Part shown: positions 25,240 through 33,477 of the stretch, piece after piece | Position numbering within the stretch: the stretch's first letter is position 1 | How the letters are laid out: each line of letters starts with the position of its first letter | DNA from: Streptomyces albidochromogenes | Lineage (GTDB): Bacteria; Actinomycetota; Actinomycetes; Streptomycetales; Streptomycetaceae | Assembly (NCBI RefSeq): GCF_005981925.1 | Contig: NZ_VBVX01000017.1 | Location: 1 to 41,427 of the forward strand | Direction of reading: 5' to 3' | Length of the DNA: 41,427 nt | Program-made: the position numbers and the translations under genes | Notes under the pieces: generated by a model | Seen by the model: only the letters and a program-made list of their open reading frames with translations | The model's database searches: none | Told to the model about the DNA's origin: nothing

Positions 25240-26133
25240 ATGGTCGAGGAACGGATCCGCGAGGTCTTCGCGGGGGCTGGGGCCGAGGGGTCGCTGCATG
25301 CTGTCCCTGTCGGCACGGAGCCGGGCGCCGAGGAGGTGGCGGTCGGCGCGGACGAGCCGGTCGTGATCGCCTCGGTCTTCAAGGTGCTGCTGGTCCTGGA
25401 GTTCGCCCGGCAGGTGGCTGCCGGCCAGCTCGACCCCCGGGAGCGGGTGCGGGTGACGGCGGCCGACCGGCTCGGAGGCTGGGGCACGGCAGGCTGTGCG
25501 GACGACGTCGAGCTGTCGCTGCGCGATCTGGCGTTCTTCGCGGTCTCGGTGAGCGACAATTCGGCGGCGGATCTGCTGCTGGCACGGGTCGGCCTGGACA
25601 CGGTGCGGCTTCTCGCCGGGGAACTCGGGCTTGCCGGGACCCGGATCGTGGGCGGTCCCCGTGACGTACTGGATGCGATGCTCGCCGAGGTCGGCGCCCG
25701 CGACGAGGCGGAGTTCGCCCTCCGTTACCCGGCTCTGCCGGACGATCGCAAGAGACGGCTGAGCGTGCTGGATCCACTGCGGACCAACGCCAGCACGCCC
25801 CGTGAGATCACCCGGTTGTTGCGTCTCGTCTGGCGCGACGAGGCGGGCCCGCCCGAGGCGTGCGCCTGGGTACGTGACCTGATGGCACGTCAGGCATTCC
25901 GGCACCGGCTGGTGTCGGGGTTCCCCGATGAGGCGACGGTCGCGGCGAAGACCGGAACTCTGCCCGGGCTGCACATGGAGGCGGGGGTCGTCCGGTATCC
26001 CGACGGCGGCCGCTACGCGGTCTCCGTCTTCGCCCGTACGAGGGATCTGGCCGCCTCGCGGCCGGTGGTGGATGCCGCGATCGGTGCCACGGCCCGGATC
26101 GCCGTCGATTTTCTCCGCAGTAAGGGGCTCTGA
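25240..26133 (+). CDS. Class A beta-lactamase-fold serine hydrolase without signal peptide
   Basis: 297 residues. The three active-site elements of penicillin-recognising enzymes are present: S45-V-F-K48 (nucleophile and base), S105-D-N107, and K237-T-G239. The region TNASTPREITRLL corresponds to the class A segment after the omega loop, but no E-x-x-L-N (Glu166) motif precedes it, so efficient deacylation of beta-lactams is doubtful. No signal peptide or lipobox is present and the N-terminus is polar (MVEERIREVFAG), so the enzyme is likely cytosolic. It may be an esterase, amidase or penicillin-binding hydrolase of the COG2367 type. ATG 25240 follows GAGGGG at eight bases. It is divergently paired with the LysR regulator. 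Confidence 0.87.
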   Translation: MVEERIREVFAGAGAEGSLHAVPVGTEPGAEEVAVGADEPVVIASVFKVLLVLEFARQVAAGQLDPRERVRVTAADRLGGWGTAGCADDVELSLRDLAFFAVSVSDNSAADLLLARVGLDTVRLLAGELGLAGTRIVGGPRDVLDAMLAEVGARDEAEFALRYPALPDDRKRRLSVLDPLRTNASTPREITRLLRLVWRDEAGPPEACAWVRDLMARQAFRHRLVSGFPDEATVAAKTGTLPGLHMEAGVVRYPDGGRYAVSVFARTRDLAASRPVVDAAIGATARIAVDFLRSKGL

Positions 26134-26139
26134 CGTGCA

Positions 26140-26161
26140 CTCATATGGTTCCGCATATGAG
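26140..26161. promoter_or_regulatory. Inverted repeat CTCATATG-n6-CATATGAG
   Basis: Perfect 8-bp arms at 26140-26147 and 26154-26161 with a gttccg spacer, located 7 bases after the hydrolase stop and 55 bases before the metallo-beta-lactamase-fold gene. It is AT-rich against a GC-rich background and reads as an operator for the downstream gene rather than a terminator. Confidence 0.5.
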
Positions 26162-26216
26162 GACTCCAAAGTTTTGATCTTGGACGGCGAGGGCTGAGTC
26201 CTGATCTCCTGACGCC

Positions 26217-27221
26217 ATGAGCGACGACACAGACGCACAGCGCCCGAAGCGGCGCGTCCAGAGCTTCGGCCGACGTACGGTGCTGCGTGGCGCCGCACTC
26301 CGCGCGGCCGCCCCGCTGCTTCCCGCCGCGACCGCCGTCTCCGCGGCGGCGCCTCGTAGGACCCCGGCGGCTGGTTCGGCGTCCTTCCGCTGGCTGGGCA
26401 CCTCCGGCTGGCGCATCGACGTGGACGGCCGGACGGTGCTCTTCGATCCGTACCTCACCCGGTTCAAGACCGGTCTGTTCGACGGGGGCTTCACGCCGGG
26501 TACGAAGCTGAGGTCCGATCCCGGGCTGGTACGGGAGCACATCGGCCACCCCGAGATCGTCCTGGTCAGCCACTCCCACTGGGACCACGTCGCCGATGTC
26601 CCCCACATCGCCAAGTCCACCGGCGCCCTGGTCGTCGGCACGGAGACCACTTTCCATCTGCTGGTCGCGTTCGGTGTCGACCCGGGACAGATCTCGGTGG
26701 TGAAGGGCGGCGAGGTGCTGGACTTCGGCGGGATCACCGTGGAGGTCGTGCCCAGCCTGCACAGCCGCAACAAGCGGCACTCCTATTTCGCTCCGGGCAC
26801 GCTGAGCGCGCCGCCCGCGGCTGCCCCGAGGACCATCTCCGACCTGCCGGAGGGCGACACGCTCGCTTTCCAGGTGACGGCCGGGAGCGGCGGGCCCTCG
26901 GCGTTCCTGATGGGCGCCAGTGACTTCTCCGAGCGGTCCGTGCAGGGTCTGAGCCCCGATCTCGCGATGGTCGCGGTACCGTCCAGCGCCTCCACGTCCC
27001 GTTACGTACCCCGGCTGTTGCGGGCACTGGGCCGGCCCGGCGTCGTCGTGCCCGTCCACTGGGACAACTTCGAGGAGCCGCTGAGCGAGCCCCCGCGCCG
27101 CGACCCGGCGATGGACCTGGAGGCGTTCACCGCCCAGGTCCACCACGAGTCCCCGACGAGCCGGATCGTCGTACCGGACTACCGCGCCACGTACGACGGA
27201 GACATGCGACCGAACCCCTGA
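26217..27221 (+). CDS. Tat-exported metallo-beta-lactamase-fold hydrolase
   Basis: 334 residues. The N-terminus carries a twin-arginine signal (QSFGRRTVLRGAALRAAAPLLPAATAVSAAA), indicating export folded with its metals. The mature part has an MBL fold of the UlaG/YtkL type: TSGWRIDVDGRTVLFDPY, the metal site SHSHWDHVADV (HxHxDH), SLHSRNKRHSYF, LMGASDFSER and VPVHWDNFEEP with a late His. This group includes phosphodiesterases and lactonases rather than beta-lactamases. ATG 26217 is preceded by a weak ribosome-binding site. The upstream dyad at 26140-26161 may control it separately from the hydrolase. The 240 bases after it hold nothing recognisable. Confidence 0.9.
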   Translation: MSDDTDAQRPKRRVQSFGRRTVLRGAALRAAAPLLPAATAVSAAAPRRTPAAGSASFRWLGTSGWRIDVDGRTVLFDPYLTRFKTGLFDGGFTPGTKLRSDPGLVREHIGHPEIVLVSHSHWDHVADVPHIAKSTGALVVGTETTFHLLVAFGVDPGQISVVKGGEVLDFGGITVEVVPSLHSRNKRHSYFAPGTLSAPPAAAPRTISDLPEGDTLAFQVTAGSGGPSAFLMGASDFSERSVQGLSPDLAMVAVPSSASTSRYVPRLLRALGRPGVVVPVHWDNFEEPLSEPPRRDPAMDLEAFTAQVHHESPTSRIVVPDYRATYDGDMRPNP

Positions 27222-27464
27222 CGCCCTTCTGTGGGCCGGGAGGCCGGTCCCAACTGTCCCTCCTGCCCGCTCCATCCGTCCGGCGGGTCGTCCTGCCCCA
27301 CCGCGACACCCCTCCCGCGTGCCCGAGCGGTCGGCCCATCGCCGCCCGCGAACCGGATCCGCCGGCATCAGCGGCCCGACGGGTCCCACATCGCATCGGT
27401 GATCACTGATCGGACCGACACGTCCGCTCAGCTGCCAACCCCTTCAAGAGGCACGTGCTAGGAG

Positions 27465-27911
27465 CTAGGCCGCGGCGAGGTCGGCCCAGCGTGTGATCCC
27501 CTCGGTCCCCACACGTACGCCGCAGCGGGCGGCCAACGCGGTGACGATGTCGATGCCGCGGCCGTGCTCGTCCGGGTCCGGCGCTTCCCATCCGTCGCCG
27601 GCGAGGACGGGTCCCGCGTCGGTCACTTCCACGCGCAGGGCCCCGTGTCCGTCGACGCGGACCCGCGACAACCGCAGTGTCGCCGGTGGCAGGGCGTGGA
27701 CCAGGGCATTGGTCAGGAGCTCCGAGACCACCACGAGTGCGTCCATGACGGCGTCGGGAGACAGGCCCCACTCGGCGAGCAGGTCGCGGACCCGCCCGCG
27801 GACGGCGGGCACGGCCCCCGGGGTGTGGGGCACGGGGCAGACATGATCGACAACGTCGGGGCCGGGGCGAGCGACTGTCCCGGGGCCGACGATGTTGAGC
27901 GGGGCGGCCAT
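27465..27911 (-). CDS. RsbW/SpoIIAB-like ATP-binding regulatory protein (HATPase_c_2)
   Basis: 148 residues. A single GHKL-type ATPase domain: VMDALVVVSELLTNALVHA is the N box, LRVEVTDAGPVL the G1 box, and HGRGIDIVTALAARCGV the G2/lid. Such short proteins are abundant in Streptomyces and act as anti-sigma factors or as regulatory serine kinases of anti-anti-sigma partners. No sigma factor or STAS partner is adjacent, so the target is unknown. ATG 27911 lies just after GGAGGG. A good sigma-70-type promoter (TTGACC-17-TAGCGT) lies at 27985-27957, divergent from the IclR gene. Confidence 0.9.
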   Translation of the reverse strand: MAAPLNIVGPGTVARPGPDVVDHVCPVPHTPGAVPAVRGRVRDLLAEWGLSPDAVMDALVVVSELLTNALVHALPPATLRLSRVRVDGHGALRVEVTDAGPVLAGDGWEAPDPDEHGRGIDIVTALAARCGVRVGTEGITRWADLAAA

Positions 27912-27956
27912 CTGCCCTCCTTGACGAACGGTGCCGACGGGGTGTCGACGTCACGC

Positions 27957-27985
27957 ACGCTATGAGGTGATAAAAGTCCGGTCAA
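27957..27985 (-). promoter_or_regulatory. Promoter of the RsbW-like gene
   Basis: On the minus strand, TTGACC (27985-27980) and TAGCGT (27962-27957) are separated by exactly 17 bases. This would start transcription about 40 bases before the ATG at 27911. The surrounding gataaaagtc is AT-rich for this genome. Confidence 0.65.
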
Positions 27986-28071
27986 TAAACGTCGGTCGGC
28001 ATTACCGAACGCAAGTCGAGATCGGGAGGAATCGCCGCGTCATGGCCGATGTGGGACGGGGAAGGCGGATC

Positions 28072-28084
28072 TAGAATCGCGGTA
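28072..28084 (+). promoter_or_regulatory. -10 element giving a leaderless IclR message
   Basis: TAGAAT at 28072-28077 matches the Streptomyces -10 consensus, and the seventh base after it is the A of the ATG at 28084. The message therefore probably starts at the initiation codon. A clear -35 is lacking, so activation or weak expression is likely. Confidence 0.6.
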
Positions 28085-28851
28085 TGGCCGGTCCCGTCCA
28101 GTCCATCGAACGGGCGGCGGCGATTCTCCGCCTGCTCGCCGCGGGCCCTCAGCGGCTCGGGCTCGGGGAGGTGGCCGCCTCGCTGGGGCTGGCGAAGGGG
28201 ACGACCCACGGCATTCTGCGCACCCTCCAGCTCGTGGATTTCGTCGAGCAGGACGCGGCGACCGGGAAGTACCAGCTCGGGGCGGCCCTCCTGCACCTCG
28301 GCACCAGCTACCTCGATGTGAACGAACTGCGATCACGCTCGATCAACTGGGCCGACGCCCTGGCCGCCCGCAGCGGTGAAGCGGTCCGCCTCGGCACTCC
28401 CCTGGAGGGCAGAGTGCTCGTCATCCACCACGTCTTCCGGCCGGACGACACCCTCCAGACCTTGGACGTGGGCGCCCTGCTGCCCTTGCACGCCTCGTCG
28501 CTCGGAAAGGTGCTGCTGGCGTTCGGCACCGCGAACCTCGATTCGGCGGTCGACGCCGGGCTGGAGGCGTACACCCGGCACACCATGGCCCACGCGGACG
28601 AGCTGACCCGCGCCCTCGCCGAGATCCGGGAGAACGGCTGGGGCTCCGAAGTGCAGGAGATGAGTATGGGGGAAGCCGGCGTCGCCGCGCCCATCAGGGG
28701 GCACGGGGGCCTCGTGGTGGGCGCCATCGGCCTGTCCGGCCCGGTCGAGCGGATCTGTGACGTCAGGGGCCGGCCGGAACTCAAACTGCTCACCGTGCTG
28801 CGCGAGGCCGCCCGGGCGATCTCACGAAACCTGGGGGCCGCCCGCTGGTAG
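28084..28851 (+). CDS. IclR-family regulator, GylR-like (glycerol control)
   Basis: 255 residues. The N-terminal winged helix is PVQSIERAAAILRLLA, LGLGEVAASLGLAKGTTHGILRTLQLVDFVEQD. The C-terminal IclR effector domain includes VRLGTPLEGRVLVIHHVFRPDD, LPLHASSLGKVLLAF and GVAAPIRGHGGLVVGAIGLSGP. From memory these lines are strongly like GylR, the glycerol-operon repressor of S. coelicolor, and glycerol kinase follows 61 bases downstream on the same strand. It therefore probably represses the glpK gene in response to glycerol or glycerol-3-phosphate. No ribosome-binding site precedes the ATG; the -10 placement suggests a leaderless mRNA. Confidence 0.93.
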   Translation: MAGPVQSIERAAAILRLLAAGPQRLGLGEVAASLGLAKGTTHGILRTLQLVDFVEQDAATGKYQLGAALLHLGTSYLDVNELRSRSINWADALAARSGEAVRLGTPLEGRVLVIHHVFRPDDTLQTLDVGALLPLHASSLGKVLLAFGTANLDSAVDAGLEAYTRHTMAHADELTRALAEIRENGWGSEVQEMSMGEAGVAAPIRGHGGLVVGAIGLSGPVERICDVRGRPELKLLTVLREAARAISRNLGAARW

Positions 28852-28912
28852 GCCCCTCGTGCAGCGCATCTCCACGCTCGCATCTCCACGCATCGGAAAG
28901 GCGGTCCGGATC

Positions 28913-30433
28913 ATGGTCGAACGGTATGTGATGTCCATCGACCAGGGCACCACCTCCACCCGGTGCATCCTGTTCGACCACCGCGGGCGATTGGTGTCCG
29001 TGGCCCAGCGCGAGCACCAGCAGTTCTTCCCGAAACCCGGCTGGGTCGAGCACGACGCCCTGGAGATCTGGCGCAATCTGCGGCGCATCGTGCCCGAGGC
29101 CCTCTCCGGCGCGGGCGACGGCGTCTCCGCCGAGGCCGTCTCCGCCCTCGGCATCGCGAACCAACGCGAGACGACCGTCCTCTGGGACCGGCGGACCGGC
29201 ACCCCGCTGAGCAGGGCGATCGTCTGGCAGGACACCCGCACCGCCCCGCTCGTCGAAGACCTGCGCGGCGACCCGGGCGACGCGTTCTTCCTGGAACGCT
29301 GCGGCCTGGCGCCTTCGACCTACTTCTCCGCACCACGGATCCGCTGGCTCTTCGACCACGTGCCCGGTCTGGCACAGCGGGCCGCGAACGGCGATGTCCT
29401 GTTCGGCACGATGGAGTCCTGGCTGATCTGGAACCTCACCGGAGGGACGGCGGGAGGCCGCCACATCACCGACGTGACCAACGCCAGCCGCACGATGCTC
29501 ATGAACATGGGCACGCTCGCATGGGACGAGGAACTGCTGGGGTTCTTCGGGATACCGCACGCGATCCTTCCCGAGATCCGGTCCTCGGCGGAGTGGTACG
29601 GCGACGACCGCTCGGTGCTCCCCGGCAGGCCCATCACGGCCGCGCTCGGCGATCAGCAGGCCGCCCTCTTCGGTCAGACCTGCTTCTCCCCGGGCGAGGC
29701 GAAGTGCACCTACGGAACCGGCAGCTTCCTGCTGCTCAACACCGGCACCGACGTCGTCCGGTCCAGCAACGGACTGCTCACCACCGTCGCCTACAAGATC
29801 GACGAGCAGCCCGCTGTCTACGCGCTGGAAGGCCCGATCGCCGTCACCGGCGCCCTGGTCCAGTGGTTCCGTGACCGGCTGGAACTCATCACCAGCGCAC
29901 CGGGCATCGAGACCCTGGCGCGGACCGTCGAGGACAACGGCGGCTGCTACATCGTCCCGGCGTTCTCCGGTCTCTTCGCGCCCCACTGGCGCAGCGACGC
30001 ACGCGGCGTCATCGTCGGCCTGACCTCGTACATCACCAAGGGGCACCTGGCCAGGGCGGCGCTGGAATCCACCGGCTGGCAGACGAAGGAGGTCGTCGAC
30101 GCCATGAACGCCGACTCCTCGCTCACCCTGAGAGAGCTGAAGGTCGACGGTGGCATGACGTCCGACAACCTCCTCATGCAGATCCTGGCCGACGTCCTCG
30201 ACGTGCCGGTGGTGCGGCCCATGGCGGCCGAGACCGTGTCCCTGGGCGCCGCCTACGCCGCCGGGCTGGCCGCCGGCTACTGGGCGGACTTGGAAGTGCT
30301 GCGCGGCAACTGGCACCGGGCGGCCCAATGGCTGCCGGACATGGACCCCACGCGGCGGGCGTCGGAGTACGAGAACTGGCAACGAGCCGTCGAACGGTCC
30401 TTGGGCTGGATCAGACGGCCGAACGGCCCCTAG
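28913..30433 (+). CDS. glpK: Glycerol kinase
   Basis: 506 residues, the usual length. It phosphorylates glycerol to sn-glycerol-3-phosphate using ATP in the cytosol. FGGY-kinase landmarks are MSIDQGTTSTRCILFD (phosphate 1), GIANQRETTVLWDRRTG, IVWQDTRT (catalytic and substrate region), DVTNASRTMLMN, GDQQAALFGQ, YGTGSFLLLNTG, and the C-terminal KVDGGMTSDNLLMQILADVLDVPV adenosine region. It lies directly behind the GylR-like regulator. Unlike the classical gyl operon there is no facilitator (glpF) before it or glycerol-3-phosphate dehydrogenase (glpD) after it, so this is probably a second, stand-alone glycerol kinase locus. The start at 28913 fits the conserved N-terminus. Confidence 0.97.
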   Translation: MVERYVMSIDQGTTSTRCILFDHRGRLVSVAQREHQQFFPKPGWVEHDALEIWRNLRRIVPEALSGAGDGVSAEAVSALGIANQRETTVLWDRRTGTPLSRAIVWQDTRTAPLVEDLRGDPGDAFFLERCGLAPSTYFSAPRIRWLFDHVPGLAQRAANGDVLFGTMESWLIWNLTGGTAGGRHITDVTNASRTMLMNMGTLAWDEELLGFFGIPHAILPEIRSSAEWYGDDRSVLPGRPITAALGDQQAALFGQTCFSPGEAKCTYGTGSFLLLNTGTDVVRSSNGLLTTVAYKIDEQPAVYALEGPIAVTGALVQWFRDRLELITSAPGIETLARTVEDNGGCYIVPAFSGLFAPHWRSDARGVIVGLTSYITKGHLARAALESTGWQTKEVVDAMNADSSLTLRELKVDGGMTSDNLLMQILADVLDVPVVRPMAAETVSLGAAYAAGLAAGYWADLEVLRGNWHRAAQWLPDMDPTRRASEYENWQRAVERSLGWIRRPNGP

Positions 30434-30597
30434 CACTCCAGTCGGACTGACACCCCCGTTAGGCGCCCCGGCCGGCTTGGAGAATGTGCGCGGCCCCAGC
30501 GGGATCCAGAAGCACTCGACTGGATCATCCTGGCCACCCGCCGGGCCTTTGCGCAAGGATGGTCTCAGTGATCACCGCTGACCCTCTGGAGGGGGCC

Positions 30598-30930
30598 ATG
30601 GCCGACGTCTGGGTACTGAGTCCAAGTCATAGCGAGCCGGAGAAAAGCCGTTTGATCCGTTCCGACGCCATCACCTATCTCAGCACCTCGGCCGAGGAGC
30701 TCGTCGCGGCCCGCGTCGGCTCGGACGACACCGTGGTCCTGGTTCACCGGGCCACCCAGGGCGGCAGAGACCTCCCCGAGGACTTCCACCTCGCCTACCT
30801 GGCCAAGCTCGCCGTGGCCCGCGGGCGAGCCCGCGTGAGCGAGGAGGACCTGGTGCTCCTCGCCGACACGGACGACAACGGCGCCTGGGACTGGTCAGTG
30901 CTTCCCGTCTCGGAGCTCTGGCCGGGCTGA
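30598..30930 (+). CDS. Small unknown protein (110 residues)
   Basis: 110 residues, acidic, without signal peptide or membrane span. It begins MADVWVLSPSHSEPEKSRLIRSDAITYLST and continues with a well-formed beta-strand (DDTVVLVHRAT), a helix rich in Ala (HLAYLAKLAVARGRARV) and an acidic C-terminus ending in WSVLPVSELWPG. ATG 30598 is preceded by GGAGGGGG at perfect spacing, which supports it as a real gene. No family is recognised. It follows glpK by about 165 bases and may be transcribed independently. A strong hairpin lies about 50 bases after its stop. Confidence 0.7.
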   Translation: MADVWVLSPSHSEPEKSRLIRSDAITYLSTSAEELVAARVGSDDTVVLVHRATQGGRDLPEDFHLAYLAKLAVARGRARVSEEDLVLLADTDDNGAWDWSVLPVSELWPG

Positions 30931-30981
30931 CCCGTAACTCGGCCGCCGCACGGAAGGACGAGCCGGGCGCGATCGTCCTGC

Positions 30982-31006
30982 GGTCCCGCGCGCGCGGCGC
31001 GGGACC
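30982..31006. terminator. Hairpin terminator
   Basis: Perfect 10-bp arms (ggtcccgcgc / gcgcgggacc) with a 5-base loop, after the 110-residue gene. It is also usable by the convergent TerD gene. Confidence 0.75.
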
Positions 31007-31450
31007 CGTCGGCCACCTTCGCCGGCCGGCAGCGTCCCATGCGCGATGTCGGCAGCGGAGGAAGTGCGCCGCGAGCCCGGGCGGCCGGCCCGAGCGCGCG
31101 GCAGCGTCGTACCCGCGCACCGCGTCGAAACGACCGCGGGCCGAGGCGTCGCCGGACAGCCAGGCGCCGTTGCCCTCCTGGTCGGCCTCGCGGTCCGCGG
31201 GGGTGCCCCAGGCGACACCCCATGTCCTCGGCCTCGGAGAAGAGGCACCCGGCGGCGAGCGAGCGGAGGGCGACCAGGGCCACCGCCCTCATGGACAGGG
31301 GCACCTGGTCCGGCCGCCGGACGGTGCGCGTTCACCTGCGTGGGCACGTCCGCTCGCCCCGGGCCGTCGCCGTCGACGGTCCACGTCGCACGTGCCCGAT
31401 CGCGGCCGCCCCCCACTGCCGGCCACGCGCCCCGCGCCTGCCCGTGTCGG
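31007..31450. other. Region between convergent genes, nothing recognised
   Basis: About 440 bases. Arg/Gly/Pro-rich frames are open on both strands, as expected from GC content, but none shows a start with ribosome-binding site, a motif or a homologue I recognise. Confidence 0.4.
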
Positions 31451-32848
31451 TCAGCGCAGGCGCTTCCAGAAAGGCGGGATCTCGCCCTCCTTGCGGTTGT
31501 GGTGCGGAGTGACCTCGCGGGGCGTGATGGTCCAGGGGCTGTCGCACGTGATGATCAGCAGTCGCGCCCCTCGCGTCAGCGCGACCGTGCTCCGCCCCGA
31601 CTTGTACCCCGTGTACAGGCGGCGGCGCGAGGCGCTGCGCCTGAGGGCCTCGAGCTGGAACCAGGCATCGTCTCTGCTGTTGCGGTGCCTGATGGCGAGG
31701 TCCACGGCGGGGCCGGCGTACGCCAGGACATCCGGGCCGACGCCCTCGACGCGCTCGGAGAGGTCTCGTAGCACCGAGAGGGGGCTCACGGTGATCTTCC
31801 ACTCGCCCTGCGCCTTCACACGCAGTCGCAGCGGTCCGTTTCCGTCGTGGTCCACGATTCCGCGCCCGTTGAAGTCCTCCATCCAGCTGCGGATGACCGA
31901 CGGGGACCTCTCCTTGTTGCGGTGGTTCAGCGCCGTGATCTCGATAAGGCTTTCCCCCACCCTGGCCACGTCGACCACCGCGAACCCGGCCGGTATGGGG
32001 GCCTCCACCCGGACGATGTCCTCCCCCTTGCCCTCCTGCGAGAAGACGGGGAAGTCCGGCCCGAAGTCGGTCGGAAGGTGGTTCAGCCGTGTGGTGATGG
32101 TGCCCAGCAGAGGGGCGCCGGTCTTGGAAACGGGAATGCCGGCGGGCACGGCGGGAGCCTGAGCGGCTGCCTCATCATGTACGTCGGGTACCTGCGGCGA
32201 CGCGGCTGCCTCCGGAAGCCCCGTGGCCGGAAGCGGCGGGGCGGGCGGGGGAGCCTCCGTCTGCGCAGGTGCGGGTGACGCGATGGCCGGCTCGGCCTCG
32301 GGCTCTTCCTCCTCGACCGTGAACCCGTAGTCCGTGGCCAGCCCCGGAAGCCCGGAGTCGTACCCCTGCCCGACCGCGCGGAACTTCCAGCCTCCGTTCC
32401 TTCGGTAGAACTCACCGAGCACGTAAGCGGTTTCGGTCGAGGCGTCGTCGCCGTCCACCGAGTAGACGGCCATCCGCTCACCCGACACCGCGCTGACCAC
32501 CTCCACGTACAGCCCCGGTACGTCCCCGAAGGTTCCGCCCTCGGCCGAGGCCGCGATGATGATCCGCTCCACCTCCGGCTCGACCCGGCCCGGGTCGATC
32601 TCCAACCAGTCGGCCAGCCGCCCGTCCTCACCCTGGGCGTTGCCCAGAAGCTGTACGGCGCTGGTGGCGTGCGAGCGCTGGTTGTAGAAGATGAGGTCGC
32701 TCCGGCCCCTTACCTGCCCACTGTCGTCCAGCAGCAGTGCCGCTGGGTCGAGGACGGGCACACCGGGCCCGGCCGTTCGACGAACTACCGCGACCCGCAC
32801 GGGCTCGCCGGACATGGGCAGATTGCCCCCCTTGATGATCTGCGTCAT
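31451..32848 (-). CDS. TerD-domain protein with Pro/Ala/Glu linker and duplicated C-terminal module
   Basis: 465 residues. Residues 1-178 are a TerD/TerZ calcium-binding stress domain: MTQIIKGGNLPMS start, LLLDDSGQVRGRSDLIFYNQ, WLEIDPGRVEPEVERIIIAAS, YVLGEFYRRNGGWKFRAVGQGYDSGL. Residues about 179-236 are a disordered linker rich in Pro, Ala and Glu. Residues about 270-445 seem to be two copies of one beta-rich module: DIVRVEAPIPAGFAVVDVA to EWKITVSPL, and DVLAYAGPAVDLAIRHRNS to PWTITPR. The C-terminal modules resemble small ligand-binding sandwiches seen in streptomycete TerD fusions, but their role is unknown. No ter operon is adjacent. A tellurite or stress link is by family only. Confidence 0.88.
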   Translation of the reverse strand: MTQIIKGGNLPMSGEPVRVAVVRRTAGPGVPVLDPAALLLDDSGQVRGRSDLIFYNQRSHATSAVQLLGNAQGEDGRLADWLEIDPGRVEPEVERIIIAASAEGGTFGDVPGLYVEVVSAVSGERMAVYSVDGDDASTETAYVLGEFYRRNGGWKFRAVGQGYDSGLPGLATDYGFTVEEEEPEAEPAIASPAPAQTEAPPPAPPLPATGLPEAAASPQVPDVHDEAAAQAPAVPAGIPVSKTGAPLLGTITTRLNHLPTDFGPDFPVFSQEGKGEDIVRVEAPIPAGFAVVDVARVGESLIEITALNHRNKERSPSVIRSWMEDFNGRGIVDHDGNGPLRLRVKAQGEWKITVSPLSVLRDLSERVEGVGPDVLAYAGPAVDLAIRHRNSRDDAWFQLEALRRSASRRRLYTGYKSGRSTVALTRGARLLIITCDSPWTITPREVTPHHNRKEGEIPPFWKRLR

Positions 32849-33477
32849 GGTGCCATCGTCGCAGGCCAGTTGCCCGCGCGTCGAGTGTTTGTTCCCTAAG
32901 GGGTGATCGCTGTCGGTGTCCTGACGCGCCGACAAATCTGCTCCGGGCAGGCGGAGATGCGCTTCGGGCGGGCGCTCCCGCGCGGTGGCTCGTTTACGGA
33001 CGGGAGCGCAAGGGGGGCTTATCCGGGTCCGGCGAGCCCTCCTGGCCGTCTCGTATCTTTCCGCACAGGATCCGGATGCGATGGCCGGGCGCCTGCCGAG
33101 GGCGGAAGTGAGCGCGGGTGGCAGAGCCGGCCGGTCGTCGAACTGGAAGCCCATGCAAGCGAAGGCGAAACGGTCGTCTGTCCAGTACCAGTGGGGGAGG
33201 CGCGCGATGCAGGGATTCGGGGCCGACAGCCTCCCGCCTCAGACGACATACCGAGTGTTGATCACGGACCAGGACGGGCGATGTTCGTCCACCACGGCAA
33301 CAGCACGGCAACACCACGGTGCGCCGCGGCTGCCGTGGCGCCGGGCCGGCCACGGTCCGCGTCTTGCACGTTTGTCCGGGGAGCGCGGTGGAAGAGTTGA
33401 CCCCGACGACCGTCCGGCCGAGTCCTGGCGGGACGGCCGATCCTCCTCGACGCCCTGAACAGAACAGGAGCCCGCCG
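32849..33477. other. Divergent intergenic region, no convincing gene
   Basis: About 630 bases between the TerD and membrane-protein genes, which point away from each other. A plus-strand frame of 157 codons (32985-33458) has no recognisable motif or ribosome-binding site. A ccctaaggg palindrome lies 50 bases upstream of the TerD start and may belong to its promoter. Confidence 0.4.

Noticed and set aside
32985..33458. A 157-codon plus-strand gene
   Set aside because: No ribosome-binding site, no motif and irregular codon use. It runs up to the real TTG-started membrane protein.
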